Below are positions 8,929-16,627 of a stretch of DNA of 64,000 nucleotides, piece by piece (the stretch's first letter is position 1; each line of letters begins with the position of its first letter). Where the stretch lies: positions 215,183 through 279,182 of the forward strand of contig QCWG01000001.1 of assembly GCA_003149575.1 (NCBI GenBank), in the 5' to 3' direction. This DNA comes from Altererythrobacter sp. XM-24bin4. Its GTDB lineage: Bacteria > Pseudomonadota > Alphaproteobacteria > Sphingomonadales > Sphingomonadaceae. Below the pieces are notes generated by a model. The model was not told the DNA's origin. It did no database searches and worked only from the letters and a program-made list of their open reading frames with translations. The position numbers were made by a program, and so were the translations under genes.

Positions 8929-10110
8929 ATGTCCAAGGACAATCGCGAATTCGATATCATCGTCTATGGAGCAACCGGTTATACTGGCCGTCTGGTCGCC
9001 GAATATCTCGATCAGCACTACGGCAACCGCGAAGATTGCCCCAGCTGGGCGATGGCCGGTCGCAGTCTGGACAAGCTGGAGGCTGTGCGCGACGAGATTG
9101 GCGCACCGGACACAACCCCGCTGGTGGTTGCCGATGCGAACGATCCGGCTAGCCTTGAGACCATGTGCAATCGCACCCGCGTGGTGCTGACAACAGTCGG
9201 CCCGTATCAGCTCTATGGCGATGCGCTGGTCGAAGCCTGTGTGAAGACCGGCACTGACTATGCGGATCTGTGCGGAGAACCAGGTTGGATGCGCGAGATG
9301 ATCGACGAGCATCACGAAGCCGCCAAGGCATCTGGCGCGCGGATCTGTTTCTCAAGCGGGTTCGATTCTATCCCGTTCGACCTCGGCGTGATGATGACTC
9401 AGAAAGAAGTCGAGAAGCGTACCGGGAAACCGTCGCCGCGTATTCGCGGGCGTGTCCGCGCGATGCAGGGCACTTTCTCAGGCGGGACAGCGGCCAGCCT
9501 GACTGAGACAATGAAGGCGGTTGCGCGCAAGCCCACACTGCTTGCCGTGTTGCGTTCTTCATTCGGCCTTACTCCGGGCTTTGAAGGGCCCGAGCAGCCA
9601 TCGGGCATGATTCCGCACTATGAAAAGGATTTGGACAAATGGGCCGCGCCATTCGTGATGGCACCGATCAATACCAAGAATGTCCACCGCACCAATTTTC
9701 TGGCCGGTTTCCCCTATGGTGAGGACTTCGTTTATGACGAAATGATGCTGACCAGTCCGGGCGAGGCAGGCAAGGCCGCAGCAAATGCGGTGGCGGAAAT
9801 GATGAAGAACCCCTTCGGCGCAAAGCCGCCGAAGCCGGGCGAGGGGCCCAGCAAGGAAGAACGCGAGAACGGCTTCTATGATGTGCTGTTCGTGGCCGAT
9901 CTGCCCGATGGCGAGACCCTGCATTTCGGCGTCAAAGGCAAGTATGATCCGGGCTATGGCTCGACCAGCCGTATGCTGACCGAAACCGGCATTGCGCTGT
10001 TATCCTGCGACAAGTCAGGTGGCGTTGGCACGCCGGGCTCATTCCTGGGCGAGGCCCTGGTTGACCGTTTACAGGAACACGCCGATCTGACGTTCGCAGT
10101 CGAGAGCTAA
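8929..10110 (+). CDS. Saccharopine dehydrogenase family protein (trans-acting enoyl reductase type)
   Basis: A 393-residue protein with an N-terminal NAD(P)-binding Rossmann fold (FDIIVYGATGYTGRLVAEYL, about residues 8-27) and VLTTVGPYQLYGDALVEACVKTGTDYADLCGE, the signature of the saccharopine dehydrogenase-like group that includes mycobacterial trans-acting enoyl reductases. FSSGFDSIPFDLGV and SGGTAASLTETMKAV are also typical. A strong ribosome-binding site AAAGGAG lies seven bases before the ATG. The true substrate is unknown; lysine biosynthesis is unlikely given this subgroup. It is followed by a terminator shared with the convergent receptor gene. Confidence 0.85.
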   Translation: MSKDNREFDIIVYGATGYTGRLVAEYLDQHYGNREDCPSWAMAGRSLDKLEAVRDEIGAPDTTPLVVADANDPASLETMCNRTRVVLTTVGPYQLYGDALVEACVKTGTDYADLCGEPGWMREMIDEHHEAAKASGARICFSSGFDSIPFDLGVMMTQKEVEKRTGKPSPRIRGRVRAMQGTFSGGTAASLTETMKAVARKPTLLAVLRSSFGLTPGFEGPEQPSGMIPHYEKDLDKWAAPFVMAPINTKNVHRTNFLAGFPYGEDFVYDEMMLTSPGEAGKAAANAVAEMMKNPFGAKPPKPGEGPSKEERENGFYDVLFVADLPDGETLHFGVKGKYDPGYGSTSRMLTETGIALLSCDKSGGVGTPGSFLGEALVDRLQEHADLTFAVES

Positions 10111-10118
10111 GCCGCAAA

Positions 10119-10149
10119 AGGGGGGAACGGCACGGCGCCATTCCCCCTG
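10119..10149 (-). terminator. Rho-independent terminator for the TonB receptor gene
   Basis: GGGGGAA (10121-10127) pairs with TTCCCCC (10141-10147) around a GC-rich inner stem. Read on the minus strand it is followed by CCTTTTGC, so it most likely ends the receptor transcript. It may also stop the convergent reductase transcript. Confidence 0.65.
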
Positions 10150-10171
10150 TTCGGATCGTTCCGTTAAAGCG

Positions 10172-12307
10172 TTAGAAACTGAAGCGGACGCTAGCTTTGA
10201 TGTTGCGGCCAGCCAGCGGTAAGAATTCCTTCGTAAAGCTGGAATGGCGGCGGCCCGTCGTATCGAAAAGGTTTTCACCGGCAAGCTGTACCACGACATT
10301 CTGATTGTCAGAAAGCGGGCGCCAGGAGAGGAACAGATTTACAAAGGCAAAGTCGTCTGTCGGAGTTTCAAATTCGGCAACATTGTTTTGCTCACCAAAC
10401 CACTGCACCTCGCTGCGAACAGTGAAAGCAGAAAAATCCGATTCAAGTGCAGCAAGCACACTTACCGGGGGGATGCGGGGTACATTACCTCCATTGTCAA
10501 GGTCTGCAGAGACATAGGATGCTCGCAAATCTGCAGTCAGATTGTAGGAGTCGTTGTCAATCAGCGGGACAACAAGATCGGCTTCGAAGCCAAAGAAGTC
10601 CGCGTCATCCTGCAGGAACTCAAACACCGGCAACTCATCTTCTTCTTCTCCTGTCGGAGAGAGATAGATGAAGTCATCGAATGATTGGTAGTAAACCGAA
10701 GCACCGAACTGCGCTGCGCCGATTCCGGCACGCGCGAACAGTTCGACACCAAGTGCACTTTCCTTGTCCAGGTTCGGATCGCCAATTTCAAAGGCTTGCG
10801 TCGCGATATGCGGACCGTCCGCGAAGAGTTCTTCGCCAGCCGGTGCGCGCTCTGCCCGAGACCCTGTGATCCCGAAGCGTGCTCCGCCTTCAGTCTCACG
10901 GACCAGCGACAACGCACCCGAGAACAGGCTGAAATCACGCTCAAGTCCGAGCGGCCCTGACTCGACATCGACTTGCTCGAAGCGGCCAGCAGCTTCGATC
11001 TGGAATCCGTCCAAATCGAATTCCTGTACAGTGAAGAGTGCAAACTGCGTTGTCTCGTTGGGCGGTACAAATGCTTCTTCTCCGACGGCAGAGAAGTCAC
11101 GCGATGTGAATTGCGCTCCGATGACACCGCCAGTGGTTTGAACCAGCTCTGCACGCGCTTCGATCGTTTCTGTATCGAAGACTGTTCCGACTTCTGTGCC
11201 TTCGAACTCTATATGGGTGTAGTCAGAATAGCCACCGCGCAGCTTCAGGCGAGAGAAGAGGCCATCGCCGAGCGTGATATCGCCGCGCAAATCGACGCGA
11301 AGCTGTTCAAGGCCGATGGAGACAGTTTCTTCCTCTTCACCCTCTTCCTCTTCCACTTCGCCTTCTTCGCCGTGGTGGTGGCCGCCTTCGGGATTACCGA
11401 CCAGACCATAGCTGGTGTCGTAGTAACCTACCGACGCGCCGAAAGTTGATTCGCCCACAATGAGGCCAATCCCGCCGTTTACGGTCCACGTTTCTGTCGC
11501 GCTGTTAGGTACAAAGCCGCGCTGTTCAGCAGCTTCGCGAAGCTCTTCAGCTTCTTCGAGCTCCCCTTCGTCTTCCTCTTCATCCGCATCTGCCAAAAGG
11601 TCCAAACGCAGGTCTTCGGAAAGCTGGAAACCTGGAATCTCAAGATCGTCAGTCTCACGGTATGAGCCGTCAAAGTGCACGACGAGGTTTTCGCCAATTC
11701 CGGCATCAACAGAAAGCCCGCCGCTGCGCAGCTCACTAGCTGTGTCAAACGCTGTCAGGCCTTCAATGTGCAAGCCATGCTCTGGCATAGCGACTGGCAT
11801 GCGGCGATCGATCACGTTCACCACACCACCGATGGCCTGGCTGCCGTAAAGCAGCGCAGCCGGGCCGCGCAGCACTTCGACGCGCTCAACGGTCAGCGGA
11901 TCAATCGACGTCGCGTGGTCGGCAGAGGTGTTGCCAACGTCAGCTGTGCCCAATCCGTCGATGAGAACGCGGACGCGTTCACCATCCAGACCGCGCAGGA
12001 TCGGGCGCGATGAACCAGGGGAAAAACTGGTTGCCGAAACACCAGGCACTTTGACGAGAAGATCACCCAATTGACCCGTCAAGTCGCGCTGGATCTCCTC
12101 AACTTCGATCACGTCCTGACCAGCAATGAAGTCCAGTTCGCTTAACGCGTCGGCAGAAACGATAATGGTTCCGCGGTCATGCGGATCGGTCTCTGTGCCT
12201 TCACCAGATGCATTGTCCTGCGCATATGCCGGGGCAGACACAGCCGTCAAAGCCAGTGCAGTTGCAATTGCGCTTTGCGAAACAAGGTTCGCTTCATTGA
12301 TTTTCAT
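10172..12307 (-). CDS. TonB-dependent outer-membrane receptor, His/Glu-rich, probably for zinc
   Basis: A 711-residue outer-membrane receptor. The ATG at 12307 gives a signal peptide ending APAYAQ; the frame itself opens at 12403. The plug domain shows the TonB-box region DVIEVEEIQ, LLVKVPGVSATSF and VEVLRGPAALLYGSQAIGGVVNVIDRRMP. The barrel ends in a C-terminal phenylalanine (KASVRFSF). One extracellular loop carries GGHHHGEEGEVEEEEGEEEE and another is Glu-rich (DEEEDEGELEEAEEL). Metal-binding loops of this kind occur in ZnuD-type zinc receptors. A Zur-box-like palindrome sits about 50 bases upstream of the ATG. Zinc is inferred; another divalent metal remains possible. Confidence 0.9.
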   Translation of the reverse strand: MKINEANLVSQSAIATALALTAVSAPAYAQDNASGEGTETDPHDRGTIIVSADALSELDFIAGQDVIEVEEIQRDLTGQLGDLLVKVPGVSATSFSPGSSRPILRGLDGERVRVLIDGLGTADVGNTSADHATSIDPLTVERVEVLRGPAALLYGSQAIGGVVNVIDRRMPVAMPEHGLHIEGLTAFDTASELRSGGLSVDAGIGENLVVHFDGSYRETDDLEIPGFQLSEDLRLDLLADADEEEDEGELEEAEELREAAEQRGFVPNSATETWTVNGGIGLIVGESTFGASVGYYDTSYGLVGNPEGGHHHGEEGEVEEEEGEEEETVSIGLEQLRVDLRGDITLGDGLFSRLKLRGGYSDYTHIEFEGTEVGTVFDTETIEARAELVQTTGGVIGAQFTSRDFSAVGEEAFVPPNETTQFALFTVQEFDLDGFQIEAAGRFEQVDVESGPLGLERDFSLFSGALSLVRETEGGARFGITGSRAERAPAGEELFADGPHIATQAFEIGDPNLDKESALGVELFARAGIGAAQFGASVYYQSFDDFIYLSPTGEEEDELPVFEFLQDDADFFGFEADLVVPLIDNDSYNLTADLRASYVSADLDNGGNVPRIPPVSVLAALESDFSAFTVRSEVQWFGEQNNVAEFETPTDDFAFVNLFLSWRPLSDNQNVVVQLAGENLFDTTGRRHSSFTKEFLPLAGRNIKASVRFSF

Positions 12308-12356
12308 GGGTTTTTCCCTCGTTAGCTCTAATTGCCCAAGGTGATCCCCACCTTGT

Positions 12357-12373
12357 ATGTAATGATGTAACAT
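12357..12373 (-). promoter_or_regulatory. Candidate Zur operator upstream of the receptor gene
   Basis: On the minus strand the site reads ATGTTACATCATTACAT. Against the Zur pattern known from gamma-proteobacteria, ATGTTATANTATAACAT, it agrees at 13 of 16 defined positions and keeps the outer ATGT/ACAT arms. It lies about 50 bases before the receptor start codon, where a repressor could block the promoter. The alphaproteobacterial consensus may differ, so this is a proposal. Confidence 0.5.
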
Positions 12374-12480
12374 TGCGTTTAGCAAATTGTTGTCGTGGCG
12401 CAAGCAAAGAATTTGCGTTAGGCAGGCTATTCGAGTTAACTGTGTGTTCTTTTTGAACGCACCTGACTGTAGAGTGAAAA

Positions 12481-12945
12481 ATGAAACTTCGCCAAATTAC
12501 CTTTTCTGCGGGTATTATAGCCTTAATTCTATCGGGTGCGACCTCAGCACAAGAGGTCACTCAGAATCCCAGTTTTGGATCGACTAGTTTAGATGCTGGG
12601 TTCAGACCTGACCCCTACACAGTAAACTTAAGATCGGGCGGCAACATCGATGCAAAAGACTTGGGCGGAGATTGCGCCGGCTGGATTGCAGATGCCCCAG
12701 ATTATCGCCTCATTTATAAAGCTGGTGCTTTGCCGTTGATCATTACCGTGGAATCCGATGTAGACACCACACTTATCATCAATACTCCGAATGGAAATTG
12801 GCTTTGCGATGATGACGGCGGTGGCGACCTTGACCCTGAGGTCAAGCTATCAAAACCTCAAAGCGGACAGTATGATATTTGGGTTGGGACGTACAACAAC
12901 AGCAGCGTTGAACCTGCGATCTTGAAGTTCTCTGAGGTTGAATAG
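12481..12945 (+). CDS. Secreted PPC-like beta-sandwich protein
   Basis: A 154-residue exported protein starting at the boundary of the AT-richer stretch. It has a signal peptide MKLRQITFSAGIIALILSGATSAQ. The mature part shows PYTVNLRSGGNIDAKDLGGDCAGWIADAPDYRL, then DVDTTLIINTPNGNWLCDDDGGGDLDPEVKL and SGQYDIWVGTY. Aspartate/glycine-rich turns followed by a GxYxIWVGTY strand are typical of bacterial pre-peptidase C-terminal (PPC) domains. Two cysteines could form a disulphide. There is no protease domain, so it may be a stand-alone binding module. A short GC-hairpin followed by TCGTTTTC at about 13,015-13,040 may terminate it. Confidence 0.72.
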   Translation: MKLRQITFSAGIIALILSGATSAQEVTQNPSFGSTSLDAGFRPDPYTVNLRSGGNIDAKDLGGDCAGWIADAPDYRLIYKAGALPLIITVESDVDTTLIINTPNGNWLCDDDGGGDLDPEVKLSKPQSGQYDIWVGTYNNSSVEPAILKFSEVE

Positions 12946-13060
12946 CAAGGAAGCGAAAGCTTTAACGGCTAGCCCTAGGTATATTAAAACCAAAGATTAT
13001 CACACGACTTGTTTGCCCGGTCGCTCGGGCTCGTTTTCATATTCATTCCAGCATCACTGC

Positions 13061-13501
13061 TTATTGAACTATAAACATGTTCGTGGTGAGATCTTCAACA
13101 GAACCGCAAACCTCTGCCATTTCCTTAAAAAGAGATTGCCAACGCTCGTCAGAATTTTGCCAAGTAATGGCCTGTTCCATTGAATTTTTTGAGGTATGAA
13201 CATCAATAGAAACCAATGCCCCATCCTGGTGTATCGCCGGTGCAGCTGAGTATGGATGAGGAGATGCATCTCGCTCATAAGATATCATTGTTTTAAGAAG
13301 AGAAAGTCCAATTTCCGTATTGGCGCAGGGCCAGTGGTATACGATTACGATTTGGCCGGATAAAGCTGCTGGCGCCACCCGATTAGCCGTTTCATTATGA
13401 CCGGAATGTGCGTGATCTTCAGCATTCGCGACGACTGACATGCTCATACTTGCCGCTATGGCAGCTACCGCCGTGATTGCCATCTTCGGTGCTCGAACCA
13501 T
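13061..13501 (-). CDS. Secreted protein of unknown function
   Basis: A 146-residue protein that I do not recognise. The ATG at 13501, preceded by GGAAGGGAA, gives MVRAPKMAITAVAAIAASMSMSVVANAEDHAHSGHNE, a signal peptide followed by a histidine-rich mature start. The rest alternates predicted strands and helices: GQIVIVYHWPCANTEIGLSLLKTMISYERD, GALVSIDVHTS, SLFKEMAEVCGSVED. Two cysteines in the mature part could pair. It lies downstream of the tandem-domain protein gene on the same strand, with a likely terminator between them, so it is probably transcribed separately. Confidence 0.6.
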   Translation of the reverse strand: MVRAPKMAITAVAAIAASMSMSVVANAEDHAHSGHNETANRVAPAALSGQIVIVYHWPCANTEIGLSLLKTMISYERDASPHPYSAAPAIHQDGALVSIDVHTSKNSMEQAITWQNSDERWQSLFKEMAEVCGSVEDLTTNMFIVQ

Positions 13502-13813
13502 CTTAATTCCCTTCCAGTATTTCCGTAATCGATTAGCATGGGGTGGCCACAAATCAAAGCAAGAGATATCCCAATTTATCAAGATGAGTTGCATGTGCGG
13601 TCCTCTACACTGCCGAAGAAGCCGAGATCCTGTCTAAACCCTCAACAACTACGACACTACCTCGATGCGTACTAGCCGCCACCATGACAAAAGATTTTGC
13701 CTAGCCCTAATGTACCGCCTCACGCTAAACCCGAAGCCGGTCAACTATAGCCATTAGAACCCCAATTTGAGCCGTATCCTACCTTAATGGGGCACGTCAT
13801 TTGTGAATAAAAT

Positions 13814-13837
13814 GACGCCGCCCACTTGGACGGCGCC
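13814..13837 (-). terminator. Rho-independent terminator after the tandem-domain secreted protein gene
   Basis: On the minus strand a ten-pair stem GGCGCCGTCC / GGGCGGCGTC with loop AAGT is followed by ATTTTATT. It lies 28 bases past the stop codon of the gene ending at 13865. The rest of 13,502-13,864 shows nothing that I can recognise. Confidence 0.65.
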
Positions 13838-13864
13838 TTTGTATGCGACTTTGGCTTTGAGAGC

Positions 13865-14638
13865 TTAGCGGTTTGGACCTCTTGCCAAGGTAGCGTTGTA
13901 TACACGCTCGCTGTTACATTCCATGATAGGATTAAACGTTTGGAACGCACGCATCCATCCACCTTCGTTAGCTATTATGTCCTCGAAGCGGCCCTTCTCT
14001 TGCATGTCAGGAAACCATGTGGAGATTTTAACACCGTATTCATTATCAGGGTCTTCCCCGGCCCCTGGCAGATGGTAAGCAACGGTCGCCTTTACCTCGT
14101 TCTCGTCGAGATATTCAAACCACGATTTCTGTACGGCGAATAAATCAAGCACAGATTTTCCATCCTTGAAGGTGCAATCAGTAAAGTCCACGACCGCCGT
14201 GCTGCTTGGCGTAGGAGGCTGTGGCCGCACAATCATGCTGGTGCTGAGTGATTGGGAGCCGCAGGTCCAAACCTCATTGAATTCAGATAGAACTTCTCCG
14301 CCATTGGCGACCCAGTCGTCCTTGGCTTGACCCATTGCTTCAGCACTGGGGGATGCACCAAACCAAAACGCGGTCCTCCCGCCATTTAACTCGGAGTGAT
14401 AATGAGGCGTTAGGACCCAAGCAAAATAATTGTTGAGGTCTTGTTCATTTGACCAGCTGTTCCATTTGGAAACCACATCCATCAGGTCCACAAGAGATTT
14501 GCCGTCATTATACTGGCAGGCAATAGTCTCGACTTTGCCCCAACTAGGTGCGGACATGTGGTCGTCTGCAGACACTGGTGCTGCTAACATTGTTGCAGCC
14601 ATAGCCGAAGCCGCCAAAAGATTTATTTTAAGTTTCAT
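13865..14638 (-). CDS. Secreted protein with two tandem related domains
   Basis: A 257-residue exported protein of unknown function. The ATG at 14638 starts MKLKINLLAASAMAATMLAAPVSADDH, a signal peptide; the frame opens nine codons earlier. Two halves resemble each other: VETIACQYNDGKSLVDLMDVVSKW about residue 36, and VVDFTDCTFKDGKSVLDLFAVQKSW about residue 143. Each continues with a tryptophan/phenylalanine-rich part and a late cysteine (FNEVWTCGSQS and FNPIMECNSER). This indicates an internal duplication of an approximately 100-residue domain with one disulphide each. A terminator follows. The lipoprotein gene begins its stop 36 bases upstream, suggesting a common transcript. Confidence 0.68.
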   Translation of the reverse strand: MKLKINLLAASAMAATMLAAPVSADDHMSAPSWGKVETIACQYNDGKSLVDLMDVVSKWNSWSNEQDLNNYFAWVLTPHYHSELNGGRTAFWFGASPSAEAMGQAKDDWVANGGEVLSEFNEVWTCGSQSLSTSMIVRPQPPTPSSTAVVDFTDCTFKDGKSVLDLFAVQKSWFEYLDENEVKATVAYHLPGAGEDPDNEYGVKISTWFPDMQEKGRFEDIIANEGGWMRAFQTFNPIMECNSERVYNATLARGPNR

Positions 14639-14673
14639 GTAAGTATGCCTCCCAACACTTCGCAAAATTCAAA

Positions 14674-15288
14674 TTAATTTTGAAAATCGTAGTACCCTTC
14701 CAAAGGGATCATCAAATGATCAAAGCCGGTGCCCTTAAACATCAAATAGGGCGCGCCGCTGGTAAAATCAGTAGTGGTATTCGCGATAGTAGAAACGTCT
14801 GCAGGCATCATCATAAGATGGGGACCGCTAACGATCCAATGCTCCGGATTAGCTTCTTCGATAGACATAGCAGTGTGGTCGAAGTTGTCTGCACCCATGT
14901 CGCCATGGAGCATCCACATCCAGCCATCTGTCTCTAAAGCAGGTTGTTCGCCTGCCATATAGGCCTTCATCCAAGCTTGAGCCGCTTCATCCGAGCAAGC
15001 CGGGACGGCCTCCCGAACAGTTGCATACCCAGTGTCAGGCATTGGCATTGGACTAGCTGACTGGCATGTCCATCCGTTGGTACCTTCTTGCAAAACCGTT
15101 CCATCAGGTGCGATAACAGTTGCGTTGTCTCCGATGAATGAAGGAGCCGCTGTAGTAAGCGCCCACAAAATCCATTCACTTTCATTGTGCGCCACAGCAG
15201 GCTCCCCCGTACCCCCCGGAGCTTCTGCATTGTTAGCAGAGCACGCGGCAAGCAGGGTCGCAACAAACGCAAGGATCATCTTTTTCAT
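14674..15288 (-). CDS. Lipoprotein of unknown function
   Basis: A 204-residue protein with a lipobox LLAAC (cysteine 16) after a short hydrophobic signal, so it should be a membrane-anchored lipoprotein. The mature part is Met/Trp-rich (DGWMWMLHGDMGADNFDHTAM, SGPHLMMMPADVSTI) and ends DHLMIPLEGYYDFQN. The histidine and methionine residues could bind metal, but this is a guess from composition. The family is not recognised. It is upstream of, and same-strand with, the tandem-domain secreted protein (35-base gap), so the two are probably cotranscribed. Confidence 0.65.
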   Translation of the reverse strand: MKKMILAFVATLLAACSANNAEAPGGTGEPAVAHNESEWILWALTTAAPSFIGDNATVIAPDGTVLQEGTNGWTCQSASPMPMPDTGYATVREAVPACSDEAAQAWMKAYMAGEQPALETDGWMWMLHGDMGADNFDHTAMSIEEANPEHWIVSGPHLMMMPADVSTIANTTTDFTSGAPYLMFKGTGFDHLMIPLEGYYDFQN

Positions 15289-15378
15289 GTGAGATCTCTC
15301 TGACTTTCTCTATCCCAATATTTGCTACGGAATGAAAATTATTTGGAAAACGGGTCGGGTGAAAATGAGCTGATCTAC

Positions 15379-15813
15379 TTAGAGCTTTAGTTCGGAGACA
15401 TCGAATCTCGCTGTCTTGTTGACGAAATCAATTTCACCAATAGCAAAATTAAGTTTACCATTTGATACCGCATCGAAAGTATAAAGCTTAAATACCTTTC
15501 CAGCTTTCACCCAAACACCTTGAAGGGTACCCGTTACGATCTCTTCTCCATTTTGCGTCCAAGCGAACCCTGTGAATTCGCCCATGGTGTCTAAATTCTG
15601 TTTGTTCGTAAAATCATATGACAAATAAACGCGGCCATAAGGACCTGCCTCTCCAGACAGCGAGGCTTTGAATGTTTCCGCATCGACATCCACAGCATCA
15701 ATTTCGAATTCAGCCACGAATTGCTCATTAACATCAAAAGATTGCGCCAGGGCCGCGGAGCCCGGCATTACAGTTAAAAGCAAAGTTCCAAATATAAATG
15801 ATAGAAAACGCAT
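15379..15813 (-). CDS. Secreted beta-rich protein, paralogue A
   Basis: A 144-residue exported protein with signal peptide MRFLSFIFGTLLLTVMPGSAALAQ. The mature part is a series of strands: GPYGRVYLSYDFTNKQNLDTMGEFTGFAWTQNGEEIVTGTLQGVWVKAGKVFKLYTFDAVSNGK. The block GPYGRVYLSYDFT...G.....GVW aligns with GYGKVYATYHLT...GRFQGFW in the divergent gene at 16031. The two are therefore related products of a duplication. Function is unknown. The very AT-rich 217-base gap between them contains a perfect 14-base palindrome that could coordinate their expression. Confidence 0.65.
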   Translation of the reverse strand: MRFLSFIFGTLLLTVMPGSAALAQSFDVNEQFVAEFEIDAVDVDAETFKASLSGEAGPYGRVYLSYDFTNKQNLDTMGEFTGFAWTQNGEEIVTGTLQGVWVKAGKVFKLYTFDAVSNGKLNFAIGEIDFVNKTARFDVSELKL

Positions 15814-15908
15814 TTGACGCTCCTTTATTCAAGATCTTGAAATTTGTGAATGTATCCAGTTTTATTTCTAATCGATTCGAGAGGCTAAGATCTAAATATT
15901 TCATGTCA

Positions 15909-15922
15909 ATGAAAATTTTCAT
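15909..15922. promoter_or_regulatory. Perfect palindrome between divergent paralogues
   Basis: ATGAAAATTTTCAT is its own reverse complement. It sits in the very AT-rich gap between the two divergent secreted-protein genes, 96 bases from one start and 109 from the other. A second imperfect inverted repeat, AATTTTTGATT (15928-15938) with AATCAAAAAATT (15946-15957), lies beside it. Operator function is inferred. AT-rich DNA yields short palindromes by chance. Confidence 0.35.
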
Positions 15923-16030
15923 GTTCAATTTTTGATTATCAAGGCAATCAAAAAATTCTTGATAGTGATTCCTTATCTGTATATATTGATGCAATATAGA
16001 GAAAAAATGATATTTTACAAGGATTTAACT

Positions 16031-16456
16031 ATGAAAAAATTCTTTTTGGCCAGTTTATTCATTTTGGCAGCGCCTGCGGCAGCTAGCGGTCATAGCGAAC
16101 TTGGTTTGGAAAAGCGGCAACCAGACACAGCTATGAACGTAACGTCAGTTGTTTTGGGTCAAGAGGTGACATCGATCAGTGCCGAAGGTGACATGGAGGG
16201 GTATGGGAAAGTTTATGCCACTTACCACCTTACATACGATCCTCAGAGGACCAGTGGTACTGTGGACGGTCAAGGACGAGGGTTCACCGCTGATGGATTT
16301 GCATCCGGAAGATTTCAGGGGTTCTGGCAACTAGTTGACGGTGTGGTTGTAATGCGGAATGTCGTGAAAATTACCGATGATACGATGAATTTAGACGTAA
16401 TCAGATTTAATCCGCTCTCAAGAGATTTAATCGTTCAGGCGTACATCTTAAAGTAA
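16031..16456 (+). CDS. Secreted beta-rich protein, paralogue B
   Basis: A 141-residue exported protein. The ATG at 16031 gives MKKFFLASLFILAAPAAASGHSELG; the frame is open to 15932, but those codons lie in the AT-rich intergenic part. The mature part, SAEGDMEGYGKVYATYHLTYDPQRTSGTVDGQGRGFTADGFASGRFQGFWQLVDGVVVMRNVVKI, matches the layout of the divergent paralogue at 15379-15813. No function is known. An intrinsic terminator follows immediately. Confidence 0.65.
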   Translation: MKKFFLASLFILAAPAAASGHSELGLEKRQPDTAMNVTSVVLGQEVTSISAEGDMEGYGKVYATYHLTYDPQRTSGTVDGQGRGFTADGFASGRFQGFWQLVDGVVVMRNVVKITDDTMNLDVIRFNPLSRDLIVQAYILK

Positions 16457-16460
16457 ATCG

Positions 16461-16488
16461 AAAAGGCCTGCTCTAGCAGGGGCCTTTT
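16461..16488 (+). terminator. Intrinsic terminator
   Basis: AAAAGGCC pairs with GGCCTTTT around an inner TGCT/AGCA stem, ending in a T run five bases after the stop codon of the preceding gene. The A and T tails make it able to work in both directions. Confidence 0.8.
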
Positions 16489-16528
16489 GCGCTGCCGGAG
16501 GCGAGCCCATCGCCGGTAACTGCGCCGT

Positions 16529-16627
16529 GTGAAACACAACGGTAGCGAGTGGGTCTCCAAATACGAGTATTGCGACCGAGCGATTTACAAGAACAGATCT
16601 GGGAAATGGGTCGAGCGGCCGACTTAG
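16529..16627 (+). CDS. Possible 32-residue ORF or gene remnant
   Basis: From a GTG at 16529 a 32-codon frame encodes a basic, aromatic peptide beginning VKHNGSEWVSKYEYCD and ending GKWVERPT. Its composition looks more protein-like than random DNA. There is no clear ribosome-binding site, and an in-frame stop lies just upstream. It may be the tail of a decayed gene. It overlaps the end of the convergent hydrolase gene by 4 bases. Confidence 0.2.
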   Translation: MKHNGSEWVSKYEYCDRAIYKNRSGKWVERPT

